NCBI GenBank assembly: GCA_036159995.1 | Contig: JAYYEI010000047.1 | Coordinates: 88,192 to 152,191, forward strand | Reading direction: 5' to 3' | DNA from: UBA8752 sp036159995 | GTDB lineage: Bacteria; Bacteroidota; Bacteroidia; Flavobacteriales_D; Sanyastnellaceae | DNA length: 64,000 nucleotides | In this document: piece by piece, positions 43,217 to 52,246 of the stretch | How the letters are laid out: each line of letters begins with the position of its first letter | Numbering within the stretch: the stretch's first letter is position 1 | The notes under the pieces: model-generated | The model's input: the letters and a program-made list of their open reading frames with translations, nothing else | What the model was told of the DNA's origin: nothing | Database searches by the model: none | Made by a program: the position numbers and the translations under genes

Positions 43217-44869
43217 TCAAGGACGTGGAAGAATCGGCAGGACCAATTCCACCTCCCATCCGGCGCGCACCTCGATGTCGGTCGACACGACCGTGACCCC
43301 TTCCGGTGCGCGCATCGCCGCCGGGTCGACTCCGGTCCAGCGGCCGTTTCCATCCACATCGTCGATGGCCACGAGGCCATAGCGGCCCGGATCCAGATCC
43401 AAGAAGCGCCCCTCCCCGTCCGAACGACGGTCGTACAACGGCTCCCCCGTGGAAGTGGTGAGCACCAACACCATGCGGTGGTCCATCTGGGCTTCCAAGG
43501 AGTCTCCCACCAATACGAGCGAACCGACATCCGTGTCGGTCAGGGTCGCCCATCGGAAGGCCAGGGTGTCCGCATTGACTTTGCCCCTGCGGCTGATGGC
43601 TCCGGGAAGCAGCTCCAAATCGCATCGAGAACCGGGGGCCAAGGGCGTGCACTGCAGGCGGTTTCCCTCCAACGTGAGCCGGGAGAGATCCAGAGCCAAT
43701 GTATCCTCGCCTTTGACGACGGTCCCCAAACACAACGCCGTGTCCAGCCCATCGGGGCGCGGAGCCCACCGCACCGACCAAGCCTCACCGGCATTGACCT
43801 TGCTCTCCGCCCGTTCTGCCACCCTCGGCACGGCCGCCGATTCCACCTCCCGAAACCGGAGGGAGTCCACCCCGGCCGGATGGAGCAGGCGCCAAGTTCC
43901 GGGCGCATCATCCGGCTGGAAACCCGGCAGTTCAGCCCACAGGCTGTCCCCTTCCACATGGACCTTCACTGTGTCCCCTGGACCGGCGATTGCCACGTCC
44001 AATTCCTGTTCCGACCACCCGTCGGGACCGGCCTTCAGGTCTGCCCACCCTTCGAGTTTGGCCCTCCAATATCCGCTGGAGTCCACGCGCATCCCGGACA
44101 GATAGGTCGCCGGCTGCACCGGTGGTGCATCCATTCGGAGGAGCGGCTCGGTCGCCATCGAATCGAGCGTCGGAATCGCATCGGCCCACCAGGCCACCGG
44201 CTCGCCGACATCCGGCCGGTAGTTGCCATTGGCATCGCTCAGCGCCACCATGGAGAAAGCGCCGTCAGGCAGGAATCCGATCTCCACGGATCCACTGTCC
44301 CCGACGAGGCCAACGTAGTCAGGAAGGGGCCGCAGGGAATCCGGCAGGGCCGGATCGAGAATGCCCATCGGCAGGGAGTCTCGGTAGAGCAGGAGCCGCG
44401 CTCCCACGCCCGGTTCCCCGGTCCAAGCCTCGACCACCCGTGCCGCCACGCGCCCGGAATCCAGACGGCTTCCCGTGGCGAACACATGCTGAAGGCCCGC
44501 TGCCACATTGGACTCCCTCAGGTCGCGAATGGCATTGCCGAACTGGACGACGTAGGTTCGGTCCGGAGCAAGCCCGCCCCCCAGGTCCACGGCGATCGAC
44601 CGGCCCTTGACGAGGACTCGCGGCGACTCTGGCAGCGGCGGGGAGACCAGGACCTGATTGCGGGCATCCTGGACCTGGACGAACTCATCGAAGGTCAGCT
44701 TGAGCACGGTGCCGGACCACTCCGTTGTCCCGAAAGCAGGCGAAGCCGACACCACGACGGGTGGTGCGTCATCCTTGGCGCCCCCATCAGGAGACCCCAC
44801 TTGGGCGCACCCCCCTGCAAACAGGAGGGCCAACGCCAACCACACCGGCACCCGATTTCCCTCACGCAT
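43217..44869 (-). CDS. Ig-like domain (SbsA-like) lipoprotein
   Basis: A 550-residue lipoprotein: VPVWLALALLFAGGCAQVG holds a lipobox with Cys21. Residues about 30-135 are a bacterial Ig-like (SbsA-type) domain, from APPVVVSASPAFGTTEW to TYVVQFGNAIRDLRESN. This combination and the later segment ATGSRLDSGRVAARVVEAW are typical of a family found next to envelope genes in Bacteroidota. The rest is beta-rich with no catalytic motif recognised. Its start overlaps the end of the methionine sulfoxide reductase gene by 8 bases. Confidence 0.8.
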   Translation of the reverse strand: MREGNRVPVWLALALLFAGGCAQVGSPDGGAKDDAPPVVVSASPAFGTTEWSGTVLKLTFDEFVQVQDARNQVLVSPPLPESPRVLVKGRSIAVDLGGGLAPDRTYVVQFGNAIRDLRESNVAAGLQHVFATGSRLDSGRVAARVVEAWTGEPGVGARLLLYRDSLPMGILDPALPDSLRPLPDYVGLVGDSGSVEIGFLPDGAFSMVALSDANGNYRPDVGEPVAWWADAIPTLDSMATEPLLRMDAPPVQPATYLSGMRVDSSGYWRAKLEGWADLKAGPDGWSEQELDVAIAGPGDTVKVHVEGDSLWAELPGFQPDDAPGTWRLLHPAGVDSLRFREVESAAVPRVAERAESKVNAGEAWSVRWAPRPDGLDTALCLGTVVKGEDTLALDLSRLTLEGNRLQCTPLAPGSRCDLELLPGAISRRGKVNADTLAFRWATLTDTDVGSLVLVGDSLEAQMDHRMVLVLTTSTGEPLYDRRSDGEGRFLDLDPGRYGLVAIDDVDGNGRWTGVDPAAMRAPEGVTVVSTDIEVRAGWEVELVLPILPRP

Positions 44870-45362
44870 CGGCCTCGGGAATCAGGCGTTGGGAATGAGC
44901 ATCGAGGAGCCCTTGAAGACGCGCCACATCCGCGGCGTCAAAATCCTCCACGGTGCTGCTGTCGATGTCGAAAACGGCCCGCACCGCACCGTGCGCATCG
45001 CGAACGGGCAGCACCACCTCACTCCGGCTCAGCGGACTGCAGGCAATGTGCCCCGGAAAGGCCTCCACGTCGGGGACGAGGACCGCCTCCTTCCGTTCCC
45101 AGGCCGCCGCGCAGACACCCCGCCCTCGCGGCAGCCGGGTGCACGCCACCGGACCCTGGAACGGGCCGAGCACAAGCTCATCGCCCACCACCCGGTAGAA
45201 CCCGACCCAATGCCAGCCGAACGCGGCGTGGACAATGGCCGCGAAATTGGCCTGATTGGCCACGGCATCCCTGTCCTCCAGCAGGGGACCACACTGCAGG
45301 TCCAGCTGGTCATAGCGCTCCGCCCGGGAGGCGTTTCGGTCGAAAGCAGTCGAAGAGGACAT
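44862..45362 (-). CDS. GAF-domain free methionine-(R)-sulfoxide reductase
   Basis: A 166-residue single GAF domain enzyme of the fRMsr/YebR group, which reduces free methionine-R-sulfoxide. The three family cysteines are present at Cys74 (GPVACTRLP), Cys84 (GRGVCAAAW) and Cys108 (GHIACSPLSRSE), with the same spacing as the three E. coli residues. HWVGFYRVVGDELVLGPFQG and FPGHIAC are diagnostic. Cytoplasmic; likely part of oxidative-damage repair. It overlaps the Ig-like lipoprotein gene by 8 bases and follows the DUF72 gene by 56 bases. Confidence 0.92.
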   Translation of the reverse strand: MSSSTAFDRNASRAERYDQLDLQCGPLLEDRDAVANQANFAAIVHAAFGWHWVGFYRVVGDELVLGPFQGPVACTRLPRGRGVCAAAWERKEAVLVPDVEAFPGHIACSPLSRSEVVLPVRDAHGAVRAVFDIDSSTVEDFDAADVARLQGLLDAHSQRLIPEADA

Positions 45363-45418
45363 GGCAACGAAGTTCGTTCTTCAAGAGCGCGCTTCGGCCA
45401 CTCTGGACCGAAGAACCG

Positions 45419-46324
45419 TCAAAACAAGGTGGGCACCGGGGTCCGCACCTCCACACCGAGGCGCTCCCTGGCGAGCTCGGCAAACAAGCGACAGGTCTCC
45501 GGGGTGTGGACACTGTCGGGCTGGTGCACCAGAAGGTCCACCGATTTCAGGCCCTGTTCGTGCCAGACCGCCAGCCGATCGCACCAATCCGCCAGGCGCT
45601 TCCGGTCGGAGGGGTCGCCTTCGTAGCCCCCGAACCGCAGGAGGAGAAACGGCGCCGTCATCCGCATGTGCACGGCATCCCGGCGCAGCGCCGTGTCGCT
45701 GATGACCGCGCCGATGCCCAGTTCTCCCATCGCCGCCCAGACCCGCTCGGCCTCTGGTCCGCCCTCGAACCAGCCGGGATGGCGGAACTCCACGGCGGCC
45801 TCGAATTCCCGGGGCCATTGGCGCAAGTACTCCACCAACCGGTCCCCGTGGTGGGGCGCGAAATGTGGCGGCAACTGGATGAACGACGGGCCCCGTTTGC
45901 CCCCGAGCGCGTCCAGCCCCGCGAGGAAATCATCGGTCGGACCGACGCAATCGTTGAAACGCCGGTAGTGCGTGATGATGGCGGGGAACTTGGCGCAGAA
46001 CCGGAAATCGGCCGGCATGCCCTCCGCCCATTCGGCCATCCGTTCCGGCGGATGGATGCGGTAGTGTGTGGCGTTGAGTTCAATGGTCCCGAAGGCCGCC
46101 CCGTAGTGCACGGGCCACGTTCGTTGCGGGGCCTTGGCGGGATACACGCTCCCGCGCCAGGGGCGAATGGTCCACATGGTGCCCCCCGCCCGCACCTCGA
46201 GGGGACCGGCACCGAAGCCGGCAGCCAATCCCGCCACCGTGTCTGCATGGTCCTCCGGCAGGGAGAAATCCACCCCGGGCAAGACCATGTCCCGCTCCTC
46301 GTCTGGAACCTTGCCATATTTCAC
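45419..46324 (-). CDS. DUF72 family protein
   Basis: A 301-residue TIM-barrel-like DUF72 protein. The GTG at 46324 (VKYGKVPDEERDMVLPGVDF) is preferred over earlier in-frame starts because Bacteroidota relatives begin near this KFGKV-like segment and a TTTCTTTG box lies 5 bases before it. Family marks are GTIELNATHYRIHPPERM, DFRFCAKFPAIITHYRR, FIQLPPHFAPHHGDRLVEYL and AAVEFRHPGWF. Function of DUF72 is not known. It is divergent from comF. Confidence 0.85.
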   Translation of the reverse strand: MKYGKVPDEERDMVLPGVDFSLPEDHADTVAGLAAGFGAGPLEVRAGGTMWTIRPWRGSVYPAKAPQRTWPVHYGAAFGTIELNATHYRIHPPERMAEWAEGMPADFRFCAKFPAIITHYRRFNDCVGPTDDFLAGLDALGGKRGPSFIQLPPHFAPHHGDRLVEYLRQWPREFEAAVEFRHPGWFEGGPEAERVWAAMGELGIGAVISDTALRRDAVHMRMTAPFLLLRFGGYEGDPSDRKRLADWCDRLAVWHEQGLKSVDLLVHQPDSVHTPETCRLFAELARERLGVEVRTPVPTLF

Positions 46325-46329
46325 GGGAG

Positions 46330-46337
46330 CAAAGAAA
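46330..46337 (-). promoter_or_regulatory. Putative -7 box of the DUF72 gene
   Basis: TTTCTTTG on the minus strand (one mismatch to TAnnTTTG), 5 bases before the GTG at 46324. Confidence 0.3.
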
Positions 46338-46383
46338 ACCGCGATGGGCACATGACCACCGTGGGTGGGGCATCGGGCCCGAC

Positions 46384-46390
46384 CATCTTG
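46384..46390 (+). promoter_or_regulatory. Weak -7-like box before comF
   Basis: CATCTTG, a weak relative of TAnnTTTG, 8 bases before the comF ATG at 46399. Confidence 0.2.
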
Positions 46391-46398
46391 CCCGCAAC

Positions 46399-47109
46399 AT
46401 GGCCCGCCGCCTCGCCCTCCATTGGATCCGGGAAACCGGCCGCGCGCTGGAAGCGGTCCTCCTTCCTCGGCGGTGTGCTTCCTGTCATGGAGTGCTGACC
46501 CGGGAAGAAGACGAGTGGTGCAGTCCCTGCGCCTTCTCCTGGACTCGATGCCCAACCGATCCCCGACTGCGTTTCGACGAGCCTGAGCGCTGGTGTCACG
46601 GCTGGGCCTGGCTCAGAAACGGGCCAGACCGGCTCGAATCCCGACTCGTACACAGCCTGAAATATGGAGTCCGGAGCGATGTGGGAGTCCAGCTGGGACG
46701 GGCCATGGCGACGGAATGGACCCCCTTGGGAATCGAACCAGCCCATTGGACCGTCGTCCCCATTCCGCTTCACCGGAGAAAGCAACGGCAACGGGGCTTC
46801 AACCAGAGCGAGGCGCTGGCCCAAGGCTGGGCAGAAGTCACCGGAATGACCATCTCCGACGTCTTGATTCGCCCCCGTTCAGGCCGGTCCCTGACCCAAC
46901 TCAATCGGCATCAGCGCATCCGCAGCACGAAGGACCTGTACATCCCGGACCCTACCCTCGATTCCACTTGGTCGAATGGGTTGGACGGATGTCTCCTCCT
47001 GGACGATGTGGTCACAACCGGCTCCACGTTGGCCTCGGCGCGCGATGCCCTGAAATCAATCTGGGAGGGCCCAATCGGGTTCATCACCCTGCTCGACGCC
47101 ATCCAATGA
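46399..47109 (+). CDS. comF: ComF family phosphoribosyltransferase-like protein
   Basis: A 236-residue ComF-family protein. An N-terminal zinc-ribbon-like site has Cys26/Cys29 (RCASCHG) and Cys41/Cys44 (WCSPC). The C-terminal phosphoribosyltransferase fold includes VVPIPLHRRKQRQRGFNQSE and the PRPP motif CLLLDDVVTTGSTLASA. In naturally competent bacteria ComF takes part in DNA uptake, but the family is also present in non-competent species, so competence is not implied. Convergent with secA, with a 15-base gap and no obvious terminator. Its 3' half uses noticeably fewer GC-ending codons than most neighbours. Confidence 0.9.
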   Translation: MARRLALHWIRETGRALEAVLLPRRCASCHGVLTREEDEWCSPCAFSWTRCPTDPRLRFDEPERWCHGWAWLRNGPDRLESRLVHSLKYGVRSDVGVQLGRAMATEWTPLGIEPAHWTVVPIPLHRRKQRQRGFNQSEALAQGWAEVTGMTISDVLIRPRSGRSLTQLNRHQRIRSTKDLYIPDPTLDSTWSNGLDGCLLLDDVVTTGSTLASARDALKSIWEGPIGFITLLDAIQ

Positions 47110-47124
47110 GTCAAACCAATGCTG

Positions 47125-50100
47125 TCAATCCTGGATCTGCCAGCCTTGGGCAAGCAGAGGTTCCGCCTTTTTGTACTTCAACTCTTGCACTTCTGACCCT
47201 CGGCGAATGGTGACGATGTCGTTGCGACGATATTTCTTCTCACTACGAATTGGTTGGGTAGGCTGAGGTGGCGGAGGCGGCATTCCAGGAGCACCTGCTC
47301 TTACTCCGGGACGAGATTGCCCCCCCTGCACCGCATGGGCTCGAGCTGCCGCCATACGCTGCTCGTTGAGATTCTGCACCCCTTGCTTAGTGGTCTGCAC
47401 ACGGGCTGGCTCCTTGGGCCGGGCTCCTTGAGCACGCTTAACCTCGTCAGGTTGGCTTGGTAGTTGGCACTTCAGCAGGAAGCTGGCCACGTCCTGGTTC
47501 ATCTTCTGCACCATGTGCTTGAAGAGCTCGTAGGACTCGAACTTGTAGATGAGGAGCGGGTCCTTCTGCTCGAAACGGGCGTGCTGCACGTTGGAGCGGA
47601 GGTCATCCATGTTGCGAAGGTGCTCCTTCCACAGCTGGTCGAGCACACCGAGGACCACCGACTTCTCGAGCTCGTCGACGAGGGAGGTGCCGGAACTGTC
47701 CACCGCATCCTGGATGTTGGCGAGCACCTGCATGTTGCGCCGTCCGTCGGTAAAGGGCACGGCGATGTTGACGAATTGATTCGAATCGTCCTCATAGACG
47801 CGCTGGATCACCGGATGGGCGTGCGCAGCGAGGGAGGCCATGCGGTCATGGTAATGCTTCTCGGCCGTGCCGTGCAGGGACTGGACCTGGGCCTCCGGGG
47901 CACCGATGCCGAACTCCGCAGCCGGGAACGGGGGGTCGACACCGAGCTCGGCGAGGCTCCGGATCCGGAGTCCGTCAAAGTCCTTGGAGGGGGCGAACTC
48001 ACCGATGAGCTGGTCCGACAGCTCGTAGAACATGCCCGAGATGTCGAATTTCAGACGCTCCCCATGGAGAGCGTTGCGGCGGCGGCGGTAAATGACCTCC
48101 CGCTGGCTGTTCATCACGTCGTCGTATTCGAGCAGACGCTTCCGGACTCCGAAGTTGTTCTCCTCCACCTTGCGCTGGGCGCGCTCGATGGACTTGGTGA
48201 TCATGGAGTGCTGGATGACTTCGCCCTCCTGATGGCCGAGCCGGTCCATCATCTTGGAGACCCGCTCGCTCTGGAAGAGGCGCATCAAATCGTCCTCGAG
48301 GGACACGTAGAACTGGCTGCTGCCAGGGTCCCCCTGACGTCCGGAACGGCCACGCAACTGGCGGTCCACCCGGCGGCTGTCGTGGCGCTCCGTACCAATG
48401 ATGGCCAAACCGCCCGCGGCCTTGACCCCCTCGGTCAGCTTGATGTCGGTTCCCCGACCGGCCATGTTGGTGGCGATCGTCACGGCCCCGGGCTGGCCCG
48501 CCTTGGCCACCACCTCGGCCTCGGCCTGGTGGCGCTTCGCGTTGAGCACCTGGTGGTCAATCTTCCGCATGTCCAGCATGCGGCTCAACAGCTCGCTGAC
48601 CTCGACCGTCGTGGTGCCGACGAGCACCGGGCGGCCGGCGTCCCGCAGCTTGACGACGTCGTCGATGACCGCGTTGTACTTCTCCCGCTGCGTCTTGAAG
48701 ACCAGGTCCTCCTCGTCCCGCCGGGCGATGGGCCGGTTGGTCGGGATGGACATCACGTCGAGCTTGTAGATGTCCCACAACTCCTGGGCCTCCGTTTCAG
48801 CCGTGCCGGTCATGCCGGCCAGCTTGTGGTACATCCGGAAGTAATTCTGGAGCGTGATGGTGGCGTACGTCTGGGTCGCGGCCTCGATGCGGACGCCCTC
48901 CTTGGCCTCGATGGCCTGGTGCAATCCGTCGGAGTAGCGGCGGCCCTCCATGATGCGGCCGGTCTGCTCGTCGACGATCTTGACCTTGTTGTCCATCACC
49001 ACGTAGTCGATGTCCTTCTCGAACAGGGCGTACGACTTGAGCAGCTGGTTCATCGTGTGGAGGCGGGCGGATTTCACCCCCTGCTCGCGGAAGAGCGCCT
49101 CCCGCTTCTCTTGCTTCACCGCATCCGAGTCGTCGGACCCGTCGATGGCCACGAGCGTGCCGGGGACATCGGGCATGGTGAAGAAGTGGTCGTCCTCCAT
49201 GTTGGCCGTCAGGGTCGCGATGCCCTTCTCGGTCAATTCGACCTGGTTCTGCTTCTCGTCGATGACGAAGAAGAGCTCCTCATCGGCCTCCGGCATGGCG
49301 CGCTTGTTGTCCTGCAGGTAGTACGCCTCGGTCTTGAGCATTTGCTGGCGAATGCCCTCCTCACTCAGGAACTTGATGAGCGACTTCGTCTTGGGCAGGC
49401 CGCGGTGGGCACGGAATAGGGCGAGTCCCCCAGTGCGGACGGTCTCCTTGTCGGCCCCGTCCGTACCGAGCTTCTTCTTGGCCTCCGTGATGAATCCGTT
49501 GACCGCCTGGCGCTGCTTCTGGACGAGCTGGACCACCTTCGGCTTGAGCTGCTCGAATTCGTGCTCATCGCCCTTGGGTGTGGGACCGGAAATGATCAAC
49601 GGGGTCCGCGCCTCGTCGATGAGGACGCTGTCCACCTCGTCCACGATCGCATAATGGTGCTTGCGCTGCACGAGCTGGTCCGGGCGCATGGCCATGTTGT
49701 CCCGGAGGTAATCGAAGCCGAACTCGTTGTTGGTGCCGTAGACGATGTCGCAGCGATAGGCCGCCCGGCGCTGCTCCGAATTCGGCTGGTGCCGGTCGAT
49801 GCAGTCCACGGTCAACCCGTGGAACTGGAAGATGGGGCCCATCCATTCGCAGTCCCGGCGGGCGAGATAGTCGTTCACGGTCACGAGGTGGACTCCCCGG
49901 CCGGTCAGGGCGTTGAGGAAAACGGGCAGTGTGGCCACCAACGTCTTGCCCTCCCCCGTCTGCATCTCGGCCACCTTGCCCCGGTGAAGGGCCACACCGC
50001 CGATGAGCTGGACGTCGTAGTGGACCATGTTCCACTCAACCGTGGATCCGGCCGCGTTCCATTGACTTGCCCAATGCGCCCGGTCTCCTTCTATGCGCAC

Positions 50101-50547
50101 GAAGTCACGGGCAGCAGCGAGGTCGCGGTCCATGTCCGTGGCGGCCACGTCCACATCGCCATCCGCCGAAAACCGGCGCGCCGTCTCCTTCAGCACGGCG
50201 AAGGCCTCCGGCATCACCTCTTCCAGGATCTCCTCGAGACCGGCATCGATGTCCTTCTCCAGACCGTCGATCTGGTCGTACAGGGCTTCCTTCGCCTCAA
50301 AGGACATGGCGGGGTTGGCCGCCACCTGCGCCTTCAATTGGTCCGATTCGGACACGAGGCCCTCCACGTGGGAGAGGATCCGGGATCGCAGGTCGCGACT
50401 CCGCTCGCGCAGTCCGTCCGCGGAGAGGGACTGCATGTCGGAGTCAAACGACTTGATGGCGTCAATCGCCGGCTGGATGGCTTGCACGTCCGAAGCGGCC
50501 TTGTCTCCGACGAGGCGCTTGACGATCTTGTTGAAGGCTCCAATCAT
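47125..50547 (-). CDS. secA: Preprotein translocase ATPase SecA
   Basis: An 1140-residue SecA, the motor that drives proteins through SecYEG. The start is ATG 50547 (MIGAFNKIVKRLVGDKAASD). Walker A is MQTGEGKTLVATL; the DEAD region is VDEVDSVLIDEARTPLIISG; later come TGTAETEAQELWDIYKLDV and GRSGRQGDPGSSQFYVSLED. Insertions make it longer than E. coli SecA, as is usual in Bacteroidota. The tail lacks the zinc motif CPCGSGKKYK and ends instead with NDIVTIRRGSEVQELKYKKAEP, a form I recall from other Bacteroidota. The final ~115 codons have clearly lower GC than the rest. The -7 box is at 50618-50611. Confidence 0.97.
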   Translation of the reverse strand: MIGAFNKIVKRLVGDKAASDVQAIQPAIDAIKSFDSDMQSLSADGLRERSRDLRSRILSHVEGLVSESDQLKAQVAANPAMSFEAKEALYDQIDGLEKDIDAGLEEILEEVMPEAFAVLKETARRFSADGDVDVAATDMDRDLAAARDFVRIEGDRAHWASQWNAAGSTVEWNMVHYDVQLIGGVALHRGKVAEMQTGEGKTLVATLPVFLNALTGRGVHLVTVNDYLARRDCEWMGPIFQFHGLTVDCIDRHQPNSEQRRAAYRCDIVYGTNNEFGFDYLRDNMAMRPDQLVQRKHHYAIVDEVDSVLIDEARTPLIISGPTPKGDEHEFEQLKPKVVQLVQKQRQAVNGFITEAKKKLGTDGADKETVRTGGLALFRAHRGLPKTKSLIKFLSEEGIRQQMLKTEAYYLQDNKRAMPEADEELFFVIDEKQNQVELTEKGIATLTANMEDDHFFTMPDVPGTLVAIDGSDDSDAVKQEKREALFREQGVKSARLHTMNQLLKSYALFEKDIDYVVMDNKVKIVDEQTGRIMEGRRYSDGLHQAIEAKEGVRIEAATQTYATITLQNYFRMYHKLAGMTGTAETEAQELWDIYKLDVMSIPTNRPIARRDEEDLVFKTQREKYNAVIDDVVKLRDAGRPVLVGTTTVEVSELLSRMLDMRKIDHQVLNAKRHQAEAEVVAKAGQPGAVTIATNMAGRGTDIKLTEGVKAAGGLAIIGTERHDSRRVDRQLRGRSGRQGDPGSSQFYVSLEDDLMRLFQSERVSKMMDRLGHQEGEVIQHSMITKSIERAQRKVEENNFGVRKRLLEYDDVMNSQREVIYRRRRNALHGERLKFDISGMFYELSDQLIGEFAPSKDFDGLRIRSLAELGVDPPFPAAEFGIGAPEAQVQSLHGTAEKHYHDRMASLAAHAHPVIQRVYEDDSNQFVNIAVPFTDGRRNMQVLANIQDAVDSSGTSLVDELEKSVVLGVLDQLWKEHLRNMDDLRSNVQHARFEQKDPLLIYKFESYELFKHMVQKMNQDVASFLLKCQLPSQPDEVKRAQGARPKEPARVQTTKQGVQNLNEQRMAAARAHAVQGGQSRPGVRAGAPGMPPPPPQPTQPIRSEKKYRRNDIVTIRRGSEVQELKYKKAEPLLAQGWQIQD

Positions 50548-50610
50548 GTGGGTCAGGTCATCCCGGTTCAGTGTATGCGGCACAATGCAATGCCGCGCAA
50601 GGGATGTGGA

Positions 50611-50618
50611 CAAAATTA
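50611..50618 (-). promoter_or_regulatory. Putative -7 box of secA
   Basis: TAATTTTG on the minus strand, an exact TAnnTTTG, 63 bases before the secA ATG at 50547. Confidence 0.5.
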
Positions 50619-50829
50619 AGGGCCAACGGCGCTCGAATCCTTCCCAAAGGTTGTGACCAAATCAAGGCCTGACGCGGAGTCTGATTGTTCCCGGACATCC
50701 GGTTTCCCCCATGCACGCCGATCGTCCACCTACGCCCATATTAACAAATCAAGTGTCTGATTATCAGTGCCTAAAGGGCCTGGCTCAACATCGTGTTGAC
50801 AAAAGAACCCGCCTGTTCATCCTTTCGGA

Positions 50830-50860
50830 TTGCCCAACCCCAAACCCCTCTGCAGATTTG
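50830..50860 (+). promoter_or_regulatory. Weak promoter candidate for nrdB
   Basis: TTG at 50830-50832 is followed after 20 bases by CAGATTTG (50853-50860), one base off TAnnTTTG. This fits the -33/-7 spacing of Bacteroidota promoters and lies 69 bases before the chosen nrdB start. Confidence 0.3.
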
Positions 50861-50929
50861 AAGTCCGCCCTTTCGGAAAAGGTTCCCGAGGGCAAGACAT
50901 TGAAAACGAACACTCCAGAAATCCTCTCC

Positions 50930-52024
50930 ATGATCGACGAGCAGAACGGCACCCCGCAGGACCAGAATGAAGGCATGACCACGGCTCTTGGCCAAGAGGA
51001 ATCGGGACAGATGTCCATCGACGCCGTCCTGCCCGAGAACACGGCGGTGACCGAGCCGATTCTGGAAGACAACCCGAACCGATTCGTTCTGTTCCCGATT
51101 CAGCACGACGACATCTGGGCCTTCTACAAGAAGTCGGAAGCCAGCTTCTGGACCGCCGAGGAGATTGATCTCGCCGCCGACCTCGTCGATTGGAGCGAGA
51201 AGCTGAATGACGACGAGCGTTACTTCATCAAGCACATTCTCGCCTTCTTCGCGGCCTCCGACGGCATCGTCAACGAGAACCTCGCCGAGAACTTCGTCGC
51301 CGAGGTCCAATACACGGAAGCCAAGTTCTTCTACGGCTTCCAGATCATGATGGAGAACATCCACTCGGAGACCTACTCCCTCCTGATCGACACCTACATC
51401 AAGGACAAGGAGGAGAAGAACAAGCTTTTCAACGCCATCGAGACCCTCGACTGCGTCAAGAAGAAAGCGGACTGGGCCCTCGAGTGGATCGAGAACGGCA
51501 GCTTCGCCGAGCGCATTGTCGCCTTCGCCGCCGTGGAAGGCATCTTCTTCAGCGGCAGCTTCTGCTCCATCTTCTGGCTCAAGAAGCGCGGCCTCATGCC
51601 GGGCCTGAGCTTCTCCAACGAGCTCATCTCCCGCGACGAGGGCATGCACTGCGATTTCGCCTGCCTGCTCTACACCCGGCACCTGGTCAACAAGCTGCCG
51701 AAGGCCACGATCGAAAAGATCATCCGCGATGCGGTCGACATCGAGAAGGAGTTCATCTGCGACGCCCTCCCGGTCCGCCTGATCGGCATGAACTCCGACC
51801 TGATGAGCCAGTACATCGAGTTCGTGGCCGACCGCCTGCTCGCGGAGCTCGGCAACGAGAAGATCTACAACACGGCCAACCCGTTCGACTTCATGGAAAT
51901 GATTTCGCTGCAGGGCAAGACCAACTTCTTCGAGAAGCGCGTCGCCGAGTACCAAAAGGCCGGAGTCAGCAACACGTCTGATGACAACGCGAACCACGGC
52001 TTCACCCTCGACGCCGACTTCTGA
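50930..52024 (+). CDS. nrdB: Ribonucleoside-diphosphate reductase, small (radical) subunit
   Basis: Class I RNR small subunit that holds the di-iron site and radical. The start is uncertain: 50930 (MIDEQNGTPQ) gives 364 residues; 50975 and 51011 are also possible, and the conserved part begins only at EPILEDNPNRFVLFPIQHDD. An in-frame extension back to 50711 looks non-coding. Family marks are ASFWTAEEIDLAADLVDW, AFFAASDGIVNENLAENF, the iron-ligand helix FQIMMENIHSETYSLLID and the later DEGMHCDFACLL. nrdA follows after 222 bases, the reverse of the usual A-B order. Confidence 0.95.
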   Translation: MIDEQNGTPQDQNEGMTTALGQEESGQMSIDAVLPENTAVTEPILEDNPNRFVLFPIQHDDIWAFYKKSEASFWTAEEIDLAADLVDWSEKLNDDERYFIKHILAFFAASDGIVNENLAENFVAEVQYTEAKFFYGFQIMMENIHSETYSLLIDTYIKDKEEKNKLFNAIETLDCVKKKADWALEWIENGSFAERIVAFAAVEGIFFSGSFCSIFWLKKRGLMPGLSFSNELISRDEGMHCDFACLLYTRHLVNKLPKATIEKIIRDAVDIEKEFICDALPVRLIGMNSDLMSQYIEFVADRLLAELGNEKIYNTANPFDFMEMISLQGKTNFFEKRVAEYQKAGVSNTSDDNANHGFTLDADF

Positions 52025-52113
52025 TATCCACCGGGGAAAAGTTCACAACTGACCCCACCCCCTCCGGAAAACCGGCGCCGAAATTCTCAAATTGAAAGTG
52101 CCGACCGAATGAT

Positions 52114-52139
52114 GGACCCATCGCGCTGGGTCTTCCTTC
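52114..52139 (+). terminator. Possible weak terminator between nrdB and nrdA
   Basis: GGACCCA (52114-52120) and TGGGTCT (52127-52133) can form a 7-base stem with one G-T pair, followed by TCCTTC. It lies 90 bases after the nrdB stop. The T tract is poor, so it may only attenuate. Confidence 0.3.
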
Positions 52140-52246
52140 GGCTTCCGAACCAACCTTAACGAAACAACCCCCAGGCCGGAGCCTTGTCGCCCCGGTCAAA
52201 AGAACCTTCGCCTCCGGAAACGGGGCACAATCCAGTCGAAACACAG

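Larger units (their letters stand above)
50548..50929 (+). other. Intergenic region between secA and nrdB
   Basis: About 380 bases between divergent genes. It holds the secA -7 box (50611-50618), an AT-rich stretch around 50736-50790 that contrasts with the GC-rich surroundings, and a weak promoter pair for nrdB (50830-50860). An open frame runs through part of it in frame with nrdB, but the translation has no family similarity that I recognise. No tRNA, riboswitch or hairpin of note was seen. Confidence 0.6.

Noticed and set aside
43478..46498. Plus-strand open frame of about 1000 codons spanning the Ig-like, fRMsr and DUF72 genes
   Set aside because: It crosses three well-supported minus-strand genes and has no domain of its own.
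50625..50660. Possible tRNA T-arm (GCTCGAATCC near 50631)
   Set aside because: No matching stem, anticodon arm or acceptor stem can be built around it.
50711..50929. N-terminal extension of NrdB to an ATG at 50711
   Set aside because: The extension has no similarity to the RNR family, is AT-rich at its start and crosses the best promoter candidate; the conserved protein begins well downstream.
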